Part shown: positions 16,725 to 24,756 of the stretch, piece by piece
Layout: each line of letters opens with the position of its first letter
Position numbering within the stretch: the first letter of the stretch is position 1
NCBI RefSeq assembly: GCF_016741935.1
Contig: NZ_JAERRG010000052.1
Span: 1-45,494, forward strand
Length of the DNA stretch: 45,494 bases
DNA from: Streptomyces endocoffeicus
GTDB taxonomy: Bacteria > Actinomycetota > Actinomycetes > Streptomycetales > Streptomycetaceae
Reading direction: 5' to 3'
The notes under the pieces: model-generated
Databases searched by the model: none
The model's input: the letters and a program-made list of their open reading frames with translations, nothing else
What the model was told of the DNA's origin: nothing
Translations under genes and position numbers: made by a program

Positions 16725-17642
16725 TCAAGTCCAGAACTCGTCGGAGCCTTTGCGGCGGGGGGTGCGCCGGAGGCGCACGCGGAAGGTCTCCGTGCTGTCG
16801 GCCGTGGCGGTGACCGTCGTATCGGTGGCCAGGTCCTCGCTCACCCATACGGTGCGGTCCTGCTCCGGCGGGGCGGGCAGAACCGCGAGCGGCATCTGGC
16901 CGGCCGTGTCCGGCGGTGCGGGGGACAGGCCCGCGGGCAGGCCCTCGTAGCGGGTGCCGGGAATGTCCAGCAGCAGGCAGTCGCCGGCTGCCACGTGCAG
17001 TGTGGCATCGTGCGCGGCGGCCGTCAGCACGTGGACATGTGCCCGGGGCCCGAGCGGGAGGCCGTGGGCGAGTTCCGTTTTGATACTGCCGGGGGAGTGC
17101 TTGAGCCAGACCGCCTCGGTGGACCGGTCGATCATCTTCAGCCGCACCAGGTGGCGTACCGTCGTGGCGTACGGGGTGCCCAGCCAGCGGGCCATCCGGT
17201 AGACGTCCAGCGGGGATTCGGGGCGTGTGAGGCCGCAGCGGGCCAGGGCGGTGCGGGCGGCGGGACGGGGCATCAGGAACCAGGACGCGAAGGCTTCAGC
17301 CTCCTTCTCATGCTGGGGCCACCCCTCGCCCCAGCGGCCGCTGGACTGCTCCTGGTGATCGACGCTGGTGCCGTGGCCGAGGCGGTGGTGACCCAGTTCG
17401 TGCGCGGCGGTGTGCCGCATGCTCACCTCCTCCAGGCCGGTGTTGACCAGGGCCGCCGGCCCGCCGTCGGCGGCCGCCACATAGAGCCCGAGCAGACCGC
17501 CCAGCTCCTGCCCCATCACTTCCACACCGGCCTGCCGCAGCGTGCCGAAGACATCGATGTAGCCGCTGACCGGGCAGCCGAATGCCTCGTGCGCCTGGGC
17601 GGCAGCGATCATCGCGGCCCCGTGGGCGCTGTTCCAGCTCAC
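16725..17642 (-). CDS. ImmA/IrrE family metallo-endopeptidase
   Basis: 305 aa from GTG 17642, which overlaps the TGA of the upstream XRE gene (GTGA). The zinc peptidase motif is HTAAHELGHHRLGHG, with HExxH as HELGH, and the upstream part AHGAAMIAAAQAHEAFGCPV fits the ImmA/IrrE N-terminal helices. KEAEAFASWFLMPRPA supplies the third ligand Glu and the usual FAxxFLMP motif. The C-terminal 130 residues are beta-rich and unfamiliar. ImmA-type proteases cleave or inactivate the partner XRE repressor on a DNA-damage or stress signal. So this pair likely switches the operon containing ACP and the TS-like enzyme. Confidence 0.9.
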   Translation of the reverse strand: MSWNSAHGAAMIAAAQAHEAFGCPVSGYIDVFGTLRQAGVEVMGQELGGLLGLYVAAADGGPAALVNTGLEEVSMRHTAAHELGHHRLGHGTSVDHQEQSSGRWGEGWPQHEKEAEAFASWFLMPRPAARTALARCGLTRPESPLDVYRMARWLGTPYATTVRHLVRLKMIDRSTEAVWLKHSPGSIKTELAHGLPLGPRAHVHVLTAAAHDATLHVAAGDCLLLDIPGTRYEGLPAGLSPAPPDTAGQMPLAVLPAPPEQDRTVWVSEDLATDTTVTATADSTETFRVRLRRTPRRKGSDEFWT

Positions 17643-18055
17643 GCCCCCCGCCCCGGGCTCTGGGCGGGGCGCGGGCCGTCCGCCTCCTCGTCCTCCGCCT
17701 GGCGGCGGGCCCGCAGATACTGGATGAACTTCGCCACCTCGATGCGGTCACCCTCGCTCAACGGTCGGCCGGTGCGCGGAAGCCCGGCCAGCGCGTGCTC
17801 GCCGGCGTCGGCCGCCTCCTCCTCGTCGAGGAAGTAGGACGCGGGGAGCCGGTACAGCCGGGCGAGCTTCTGCAGCTCCATCACCTCTACCTTGCGCACG
17901 CCGCGCTCGATGTCGCTGACCGCCGAGCGGACGATGCCGGTGCGCTCGGCGACCTGCTGCTGAGACAGCCCCAGATACTCGCGGGTCGCCTTCAGCCGCT
18001 GGCCCAGGCGGACCCGCTGCTCGGCGTCGGTGCCGGGCCGCGCACTGCCGTTCAT
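17639..18055 (-). CDS. XRE family repressor partner of ImmA
   Basis: 138 aa from ATG 18055. The HTH spans about residues 18-75: RLKATREYLGLSQQQVAERT, then GIVRSAVSDIERGVRKVEV, followed by LARLYRLPASYFLDEEEA, the typical end of an ImmA-linked XRE domain. Start overlaps the ACP stop (ATGA) and its stop overlaps the protease start, so the three genes are translationally coupled. Candidate operator: TGTCGG-gaaat-CCGACA at 18397-18413. Confidence 0.92.
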   Translation of the reverse strand: MNGSARPGTDAEQRVRLGQRLKATREYLGLSQQQVAERTGIVRSAVSDIERGVRKVEVMELQKLARLYRLPASYFLDEEEAADAGEHALAGLPRTGRPLSEGDRIEVAKFIQYLRARRQAEDEEADGPRPAQSPGRGA

Positions 18056-18330
18056 CGCTGTTGCTCCTTCGCCTGCATGGTGTCGTACACGGTCTCGGCG
18101 AACGCCCACACCGAACGCAGAGAGCGTCCCGCCTTGGCGTCGGCCGGAATGGATACCTCGAAGTGCTGCTCGACGCGCACCAGGATTTCCATGATCAACA
18201 CGGAATCGATCTGCAAGTCCTGTCCTCGCGCGGCCAGTTCCTCGTAGACGTCCCGGCTTGGCCTGTTCTGATGCTCGGCCAGGAAATCGATCACGATGTC
18301 CACGATGTCCTGGACGCTCTGCGACGGCAT
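18052..18330 (-). CDS. Acyl carrier protein (phosphopantetheine-binding)
   Basis: 92 aa from ATG 18330. It has the four-helix ACP layout and the attachment motif DLQIDSVLIMEILVRVEQHF, in which S43 after Asp would carry 4'-phosphopantetheine; SIPADAKAGRSLRSVW follows as helix III/IV. It is the first gene of the operon ACP-XRE-ImmA-TS-like. No ketosynthase, adenylation or ligase gene lies in the window, so the loaded group and loading enzyme are unknown. In this context it could present an acyl or aminoacyl group to a hydroxymethylated pyrimidine, but that is inference. The GTG/ATG upstream extension to 18435 has no ACP features. Confidence 0.85.
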   Translation of the reverse strand: MPSQSVQDIVDIVIDFLAEHQNRPSRDVYEELAARGQDLQIDSVLIMEILVRVEQHFEVSIPADAKAGRSLRSVWAFAETVYDTMQAKEQQR

Positions 18331-18396
18331 GTTCCGCTTTTGGTCCTCTCGCTCAACTCCTGCACGGGCTGCCCGGTATGACCTACTGTAGAGCGA

Positions 18397-18413
18397 TGTC
18401 GGGAAATCCGACA
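18397..18413. promoter_or_regulatory. Candidate operator of the XRE/ImmA operon
   Basis: TGTCGG-GAAAT-CCGACA has perfect 6-bp arms around 5 bp and lies between the divergent ACP and MazG starts. On the minus strand TACAGT (about 18386-18391) sits downstream of it as a possible -10, which would place the palindrome over the -35 region of the ACP promoter. A repressor bound here could control both directions. Confidence 0.5.
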
Positions 18414-18433
18414 GACTTGTTGGAAGATCCTTC

Positions 18434-19324
18434 ATGGGAGTGTGCGTGCACCTCGCCCGCTATCAGCAAGCAGCCCTCAAGACCCTCCAGCCTGCCGCCG
18501 ACGGCACCGACCCGGCCCTGATCCCCCTCCTCGGCCTGGTCGGCGAGACCGCCTCCGTAGCCGCCGCCTACAAAAAACGCCTCCGTGACGGCGACGGCGC
18601 CGGACCTTCCAAACAGCAGCTGCGCGAAGAGCTCGGCGACGTCCTGTGGTACACCGCCACCCTCGCCCACCTCCTCGGCCTGGACCTCGAAGACATCGCC
18701 GCCGCCAGCCTGGAAAAAACCAAAGACCGCTCACGCGCCACCCCCGACGACGAACGCCCTCACTTCGACACCGATTACCCGCCCCACGAGCAGCTGCCCC
18801 GCCGCACCACCGTCACCTTCACCCCCACCCCGAGGGCGGATGGCCGCACCGTCATCGTCCTCACCCGCGAAGACGGCACCCCAGCCGGCGACCCACTCAC
18901 CAGCGCCAGCCACATCGAAGACGGCTACCGCTTCCACGACGCCTTCCACCTCGCCCACGCCGCCGTGCTGGGCTGGTCACCCGTCAGCCGCTTCCTACTG
19001 GGCCGCAAACGCCGCAGCCGCCCCGGCATCGACGAAGCCGAAGACGGCGGCCGGGCCATCGCCATCGAAGAAGGCATCAGCGCCCTGGTCTTCGCCTACG
19101 CCAGCCGCCACCACTACTTCGAAGACGTCAGCCGCGTCGACCAGGAACTGCTCACCACCATCGACCACATGACCGCCCACCTGGAGGTCAGCGTGCTGCG
19201 CGCCGCCGACTGGGAGAAAGCCATCATGACGGGCTACGCGGCCTGGCGGCAGCTGCGCAAGCACGGCGGCGGCCGCCTCGAACTCGACCTGGACACACAG
19301 AGGCTGGTCTTCCTCGAGCCCTGA
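18434..19324 (+). CDS. MazG-type NTP pyrophosphohydrolase with C-terminal helical domain
   Basis: 296 aa; ATG 18434 has GGAAG seven bases upstream. Residues 8-100 form the MazG fold: YQQAALKTLQ, LLGLVGETASVAAAYKKRL (E38) and LREELGDVLWYTATLAHLLG (E66, D69 of ExxD). The second Glu of the first ExxE motif is Ser41, so metal binding may differ. Residues 160-275 are a separate conserved domain with YRFHDAFHLAHAAVLGWSP (H168, H172) and EDGGRAIAIEEGISALVF, a His/Glu pattern that suggests a second metal site. MazG enzymes hydrolyse (d)NTPs to NMP and PPi and appear in phage pathways that replace thymine. Divergent from the ACP operon and sharing its operator region. Confidence 0.85.
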   Translation: MGVCVHLARYQQAALKTLQPAADGTDPALIPLLGLVGETASVAAAYKKRLRDGDGAGPSKQQLREELGDVLWYTATLAHLLGLDLEDIAAASLEKTKDRSRATPDDERPHFDTDYPPHEQLPRRTTVTFTPTPRADGRTVIVLTREDGTPAGDPLTSASHIEDGYRFHDAFHLAHAAVLGWSPVSRFLLGRKRRSRPGIDEAEDGGRAIAIEEGISALVFAYASRHHYFEDVSRVDQELLTTIDHMTAHLEVSVLRAADWEKAIMTGYAAWRQLRKHGGGRLELDLDTQRLVFLEP

Positions 19325-19879
19325 TCCGCTACCGCCTGGAGACTGACGGCAGATGAGACACGGCATACCCAGGACATGCGGGTGTCAGCGGGCACAGCTC
19401 GCCAGGTACACCCGGCCGACCGCGGCCAGCTGGGCGGACCGGGCCGCGCAGAGAACTCCGTCTTCCTGCCGCCACATCCCTCCAAGCGGTCGCCGGAGGC
19501 GAGTGCCGCGCCGTGACGCTGAACACATTCCCCCCGAGGAGCGGGCGGATGCCGGCTCCGGGATGCCGTCGGTGGCAGGGCACGGGGGATGACCTGCACG
19601 TTCTGCCGGCGCACAGCGGTTGCCCACGGCGTGGACGGAACACCGGTCTGCAGTGTGATCCGACCCTGGACACGGGGCGCACGCTCCACCGAACGCAGGC
19701 GTCTGCGTGGGGTGTCGGAGGTGCGACATACCCTGATGAACGTCGCAGGAGGGCCGTTCGCGTCACGGAGGGGGAGACCGTGGCCGGCGATCTCTGCCCG
19801 GCGGGCACCCGAGCGGCAAAGGAACGTCTCTCCTTGTCGTAGGACCCAGCGGTTTCGAGGAAAGAGGGAGGAAACCCCT
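19325..19879. other. Intergenic stretch
   Basis: About 555 bp between the MazG gene and the small ORF at 19880. Frames on both strands lack motifs and ribosome sites. I see no repeat or promoter that stands out. Confidence 0.45.
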
Positions 19880-20119
19880 ATGGCTCAGCTCGAAGGACGT
19901 GCCCGAGGCCATCGCCGCAGCCGCTGGAACACGGCCGGCGCTGTACCAGTCCCCACACTGGCCGACAGCCTGACCAGATACCCGGAACAGGCCCCCACCG
20001 CCCGCATCCCTGGATGGCGTGACGTCCATCTCGGGCGGCGTCGAGAGCCGTCACCAACGGCAACAGGCGATCCGACCGGAGCCCGAAGACACCGAGGTCT
20101 TCCGAAGGCCGGCAGATGA
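19880..20119 (+). CDS. Small hypothetical protein ahead of the nuclease-helicase pair (doubtful)
   Basis: 79 aa from ATG 19880, preceded by GGGAGG with workable spacing. The sequence (MAQLEGRARGHRRSRWNTAG) is basic and its GC3 pattern is mixed; a second frame here (SSKDVPEAIAAAAGTRPALY) also looks coding, so the region may contain a frameshifted gene. Its stop overlaps the start of the nuclease gene (ATGA at 20116), which favours a real leading gene in this operon. Confidence 0.35.
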   Translation: MAQLEGRARGHRRSRWNTAGAVPVPTLADSLTRYPEQAPTARIPGWRDVHLGRRREPSPTATGDPTGARRHRGLPKAGR

Positions 20120-21054
20120 GCACGGCAACCGCTCGCGCCATACGCCCGCCGGCCCCGGCCGCGGCGGACCTTGCCGCCGCACACGGCAACAGAGTCACCG
20201 CGTTCGCCACGGCCAGGGAACGCCGCGGAACCGACCAGCCGTGCGCGTGGGAACTGGTGTCCTTGGCCGGACTCGCCCCCGAGCCCCGTGCCGCGGTCGC
20301 CTGGATCGTCGCAGAGGCGATCATGCGGGACCGCTACGGAAGGCGGACCCAGGACTTCGCCCTGTGGCGCAGCTTCGCCCTCGGCCAGATCACCACACTC
20401 GATGACCGCCAGCGCAGGCTTCTGACCACCTTCGCCACCCCTGTCTTCAAACCCCAGGCGGCCGGCGCCAAGAAACACCACGGCGTGGCAGGCCACGTCG
20501 GCGAATGGCTTTGGTACCTCCTGCACGAGGAAAGCCCGCACCCCCAGGGATGGCTGAACGCGCACCTGAGCGTGCCCAAAGTCAACGTCAACGACGGCGG
20601 AGCCGACGGGCTGATCATCCACCGCACCACGGCAGGACAGACGCCCGAACTCGTCTTCCGGCTCTGGGAGATGAAGAAGTTCACCGGCCAGGACAACTCC
20701 TTGTCCGCCACCGTCACCGGTGCCTTCCAGCAGATGAAGTCCAGCGGCGACCTGTACGTCATGTCGATCTCAGGATGGGGCGACAGAGCACTGACCAACG
20801 ACCCCGAACTGGGCGACTTCGTCGCCTCCATGCTCGACCTGTGGATCGACGGCGACCAGGCCAGCGGAGCCGGCGTGAGCGTGGCCACCAATACCGCCGC
20901 CGTCCCCGACCCGCCCCGGCGCGCCTTCAGCACCGCCCACCAGCATCTGGACCACCTCAAGCATTCCGGGCAGCTCGAAGGACTCGTCATCGCCATCGAC
21001 GACTTCGAAGACTTTGCCCGCCACGTACAGGAGCTGGTGTGGAGCGCACTGTAG
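20116..21054 (+). CDS. HamA-like (DUF1837-type) nuclease, Hachiman-like system
   Basis: 312 aa. The core reads VAGHVGEWLWYLLHEE (E130), PKVNVNDGGADGLIIH (D164) and LVFRLWEMKKFTG (E185-x-K187). GE-LLYLL, G-x-D-G and a strand ending ExK are the layout of DUF1837 nucleases such as HamA, a PD-(D/E)xK-type fold. The next gene is a large Ski2/Lhr-like helicase starting within this gene, the HamA-HamB order of Hachiman anti-phage systems. HamA is a DNA nuclease released or activated by HamB on invading DNA. Overall similarity to known HamA is moderate by eye, so it may be a divergent or new variant. Confidence 0.7.
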   Translation: MSTATARAIRPPAPAAADLAAAHGNRVTAFATARERRGTDQPCAWELVSLAGLAPEPRAAVAWIVAEAIMRDRYGRRTQDFALWRSFALGQITTLDDRQRRLLTTFATPVFKPQAAGAKKHHGVAGHVGEWLWYLLHEESPHPQGWLNAHLSVPKVNVNDGGADGLIIHRTTAGQTPELVFRLWEMKKFTGQDNSLSATVTGAFQQMKSSGDLYVMSISGWGDRALTNDPELGDFVASMLDLWIDGDQASGAGVSVATNTAAVPDPPRRAFSTAHQHLDHLKHSGQLEGLVIAIDDFEDFARHVQELVWSAL

Positions 21055-24000
21055 ACCCCCAGATCCTGGCCCAGGCCATGGGCATCCACGACAACAGCAT
21101 CCTGCCCACCCCCGAGGCGCTGGCCACACTCATCGCCGAGGCCGAAGTCGCCGGCATCCGCGGCCACGTCGACATAGGCGACCAGATGCTGGCCACCGCC
21201 TGGTTCCTGCACGGGATCGCCGCAGCACGCGTCGGACCGCAATACGGCCCCGTCCGCCGCCGCCACGCTTTCGCCGTCAGCGCGCACCTTCTCGAGCTCG
21301 GCCTCAGTGATCCCCGCCACCAGACCAACGACCCCCCTGACGCCCAAGACGGCACCGCCGGCCCGGCAGAGCCGCGCCCGGTCGTACGGGCCCGCCGCCT
21401 TGCCATGGCCTTCGGCGCGCAGATCGGCTACCGCCGCTGCGAACAGGACCCCAATGCGACAGCCGTCTTCCGGCAGGTCGATGACCTGCTGGTCACCGAG
21501 ACGGACCTGGCCGATCACCTGGACACGCTCGCCGTCGAAGCAGGCGTCGCCTTCCTGGGCATGCAGCGCCGCCGCGCCTCCCGGGTGCTGCGCCAATGGC
21601 GCACGCAGTTGCAAGGCATCGCGGCCCTGACCAGCGCGGAGAGCCTGCACGGGACCCTGTTCGGGCCGGCTGAGGCGGTCGTCGACGCCTGCTCTGGCCT
21701 CCTGGTGTATCTCACCCGCGCCGACACGGCCGCCCTGGAACGGGCACGGGGCCGTCTGCGGAGTGTCATCACCGGGGAGGCCGGCCGCTCGGACCGCTCC
21801 GCCCGCTGGGTAGCGGCCCATCTACTCGAACTCGTCGAGGATCTTCAGGCGGGAAGTCTGCAAAGTCTCCTGCCGGACGGCAGCCCGCTCGCGCTGGCCC
21901 GCGCTTTTGCCCTCTCCGACCCGCCGGTGATGACACTGTGGCCGCCCCAGCGGGACCTGCTCACCACGCTCAACCCGCTCGACCCCACCACCCGGAGACT
22001 GCTGATCAGTGTCCCCACCAGCGCGGGCAAGACCCTCATGGCCCAGCTGATCATCTGCGGCCACCTGGCCGCCCACCCCGGCGAACGCGTGCTGTACCTG
22101 TCCCCGCTGCGCAGCCTGGGCCGTGAGATGCGGCAGTCTCTGCGTGCCCGTCTCAGGCTGCTGGGACGCACTCTGGCCGCCGAAGAACCCGACTTTCCCG
22201 CCCCTGGCGTCTTCCTCGGGCCCACGGCCGGAGACGTGGACATCATGACGCCCGAACGCCTGACGCACGCACTGCGGCAGGACCCCACGGAGGCACTCGA
22301 AGACGTCGGGCTGATCGTGGTGGACGAAGCTCACCACATCCAGCAAGGCCGGCGCGGCTTCCTCCTCGAAGGCCTCCTCGCCTTCTGCCAGTCCCACCCC
22401 GCTCCGCCCCGCCTGGTCCTGCTGTCCGCCGCGGTCGGCAACCACGGACACCTCGCCGCCTGGCTGGACGACACTCAGCCACCCGAGAAAGTGGCGTTCA
22501 CCCGGCAGTGGCGAGGCCCGCGCCGCCTCCACGGCGTCCTGACCCCGCACGCCTTCGAAGACCGGGCCACCCGCATCGTGCTGCCTCCGCGCGCCAACCG
22601 GACCCGCAACACCGAACGCCGTGTCCCCATGGGCCTGCGCATCAGCGTGCGCCCCACCGCAGACGGCACGCTCCACCACATGACGACGGATGCCGGCGAG
22701 CCGCTGGGGGAGCGCATCTACCGGGAGAAGACACCCGGCGACATCAGCAGCAAACTGCCTGTATCCGTGACCAACCGGGCCCTGTTCGCCTACGGTGCGG
22801 CCCACTTGGCCGACGCCGGCAGCGTCCTGGTGGTCTGCGGCACCCGCAACGACGCCAAAGCCATGGCCGAGGATGTCGCCCGGCACCTTGACCCGCATCC
22901 GCCCGCCGCGCCGCTGGCAGGCTTCCTGGCACAGACCCTCGGCGAAGACCATCCCCTCGTCGCCTGCGCTCGCCACGGTGTGGCCTACCACCACGCGCGG
23001 CTTCCCACCGAGGTCCTGCACCCCGTCGAAGAAGCCCTGCGCTCAGGCCAGCTGCAAGTGATCTGCTGCACCAGCACCCTGACCGACGGCGTCAACCTCC
23101 CCGTGCGGTCGGTGGTCATCCACGCGGACGTCGATGACGGCTTCACCACCCCCCGCCCCGGTAAGCACCCCATGTCGCCCGCTCAACTCCTCAACGCCAT
23201 AGGCCGTGCAGGCCGGGCAGGGCGCGAAAGCGAAGGCTGGGTCCTCCTCGCCCGCAACAACAACCCCAAGGCGGCGGACTTCCGCCTCCTCGCCCCCAAG
23301 GCCGACAGCCTGACCGTTCTCTCGGCCCTCGGCACCCAAGAGGCCCTCGCCTCACTCGCCCAGGCCGAGGACCTCATCGCCCGCAGCGCCGACGCGATCC
23401 TGACAGTGGCAGCGAGCCAGGCCGCCGACTTCATCTCCTACGTGTGGTTCATCCTCGCCAGCTACGAGAACATCCCCACCCTCACTCACCACCATCCGCT
23501 CGACGCCCTCGACCGGCTCCTGGCCATGCGCCAGCTGAAACCCGAGCTCGCGGCCCGGTGGAAACAACTGGGCCACCACGTCGCGAACCAGTACCTCGCG
23601 ACGGACACCGAGGCGCGGCGTCGCTGGACGACACCCGGGACCAGCATCGCCACCGCCCGCAACCTCGACACCTTCGCCGCCGTCCTTGCCCGGAGACTGC
23701 TGGGGGAGGACAGCCCACCCGCGGCCGGCCCCTCATCCCCGCAGGACACCCCGGACCCCTGGGCGCCGGAAACGGACCCATGGGAGGACATCGTCGACGA
23801 CGCCTGGGGGCCCGTCTTCGGCACCGACCAAGCCGACGAATGGCCCCTCGAATACGCCTTGGACGTCCTGGCCCGCCACGGAGTTTTCCCCTTCCTGCTC
23901 ACCCAGCCCGAAGGCAAAGACGCCTGGAGGTTCACGCAGAAGCCCGGAAGCAGAAGCGAGCCCGTCACCGTCGACGTCAACCAGGCCGTACGCGACTGGA

Positions 24001-24692
24001 TCGGTGGACACTCCATCCCCCGCCTGGCCGCCGACTGGCTGCCGGGCCTGGAGTCGGAGTGGGCTTTGGAACAGACCGTCAGCAACATCAGCGTGACCTT
24101 CGAGCACTACCTGGCCTGGACGCTGGGCGCGCTCATCAACCTCGTCAACGCCCGCCTGGAGGAGACCGGGGCCGGCTTCCGCCTGCCCACCGCGCTCGGC
24201 TGGCACATACGCCACGGAGTCGACACTCCCCACGCCCTGCATCTGCTCAACCGCGGTATCACCTCACGCCGCCTGGCCCACCGCATCGGCCAGGCCAGCG
24301 GCTTCTACCGCCTCAAGGATCTGCGCGACCACCTGCGCGATCTCCACATCGAACGCTGGAGAGACGACTTCGGCGCCAGCCCTTATGAGATCGGCGAACT
24401 CCTGGAGTACGTGCGCCACCGCCGGTCACTGATCAATGACCTCCTCGACCATGGCTCCTGCACGTTGCGGGTTACCCTCACCGGCCCCTCACGGTGGGCG
24501 GACGAAGTCCGCATCACCGGCGCCGACAGCTCCCGGCCCGTCCCCTTGATGATCAGCGACAACGGCGAGAACGCTGCCCGGATCCCCGCCGAAGCCCACA
24601 ACGATGTCCTGACCATCCTCGAGAGCGGGATCGATTTCACCCTCACCCTCACGCACGACGACCTCACCTTTCACCTCACCCACCAGACATAG
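21039..24692 (+). CDS. HamB-like superfamily 2 helicase
   Basis: 1217 aa from GTG 21039, fixed by AGGAG at 21029-21033 and overlapping the nuclease stop by 16 bases; a longer frame back to 20505 is only shadow. Motifs: Walker A PTSAGKT (about 326-332), YLSPLRSLGREM (Ia), VDEAHH (about 428-433), LLSAAVGNHGHLA (III), STLTDGVNLPVRSVVIHADV (V) and LLNAIGRAGRAGRE (VI, about 718-731). The first 300 residues are helical with no motif; about 450 residues follow the helicase core. This is the Ski2/Lhr-like helicase design of HamB, which scans DNA and unleashes the nuclease. Predicted cytosolic defence complex with the 20116 gene. Confidence 0.82.
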   Translation: MERTVDPQILAQAMGIHDNSILPTPEALATLIAEAEVAGIRGHVDIGDQMLATAWFLHGIAAARVGPQYGPVRRRHAFAVSAHLLELGLSDPRHQTNDPPDAQDGTAGPAEPRPVVRARRLAMAFGAQIGYRRCEQDPNATAVFRQVDDLLVTETDLADHLDTLAVEAGVAFLGMQRRRASRVLRQWRTQLQGIAALTSAESLHGTLFGPAEAVVDACSGLLVYLTRADTAALERARGRLRSVITGEAGRSDRSARWVAAHLLELVEDLQAGSLQSLLPDGSPLALARAFALSDPPVMTLWPPQRDLLTTLNPLDPTTRRLLISVPTSAGKTLMAQLIICGHLAAHPGERVLYLSPLRSLGREMRQSLRARLRLLGRTLAAEEPDFPAPGVFLGPTAGDVDIMTPERLTHALRQDPTEALEDVGLIVVDEAHHIQQGRRGFLLEGLLAFCQSHPAPPRLVLLSAAVGNHGHLAAWLDDTQPPEKVAFTRQWRGPRRLHGVLTPHAFEDRATRIVLPPRANRTRNTERRVPMGLRISVRPTADGTLHHMTTDAGEPLGERIYREKTPGDISSKLPVSVTNRALFAYGAAHLADAGSVLVVCGTRNDAKAMAEDVARHLDPHPPAAPLAGFLAQTLGEDHPLVACARHGVAYHHARLPTEVLHPVEEALRSGQLQVICCTSTLTDGVNLPVRSVVIHADVDDGFTTPRPGKHPMSPAQLLNAIGRAGRAGRESEGWVLLARNNNPKAADFRLLAPKADSLTVLSALGTQEALASLAQAEDLIARSADAILTVAASQAADFISYVWFILASYENIPTLTHHHPLDALDRLLAMRQLKPELAARWKQLGHHVANQYLATDTEARRRWTTPGTSIATARNLDTFAAVLARRLLGEDSPPAAGPSSPQDTPDPWAPETDPWEDIVDDAWGPVFGTDQADEWPLEYALDVLARHGVFPFLLTQPEGKDAWRFTQKPGSRSEPVTVDVNQAVRDWIGGHSIPRLAADWLPGLESEWALEQTVSNISVTFEHYLAWTLGALINLVNARLEETGAGFRLPTALGWHIRHGVDTPHALHLLNRGITSRRLAHRIGQASGFYRLKDLRDHLRDLHIERWRDDFGASPYEIGELLEYVRHRRSLINDLLDHGSCTLRVTLTGPSRWADEVRITGADSSRPVPLMISDNGENAARIPAEAHNDVLTILESGIDFTLTLTHDDLTFHLTHQT

Positions 24693-24756
24693 AAAAAAGG
24701 GGGGCCGACGCGTGACCGGCGCGATCACCCGCACCCGCCCGGGAGCGCTACGCCGA

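Noticed and set aside
18859..19020. Dense repeats of CCGCC/GGCGG-like codons in the MazG gene
   Set aside because: Ordinary high-GC codon usage inside a real gene, not a repeat element.
20505..21038. N-terminal extension of the helicase frame
   Set aside because: It overlaps the nuclease gene, is Arg/Pro-rich shadow sequence, and AGGAG at 21029-21033 fixes the start at 21039.
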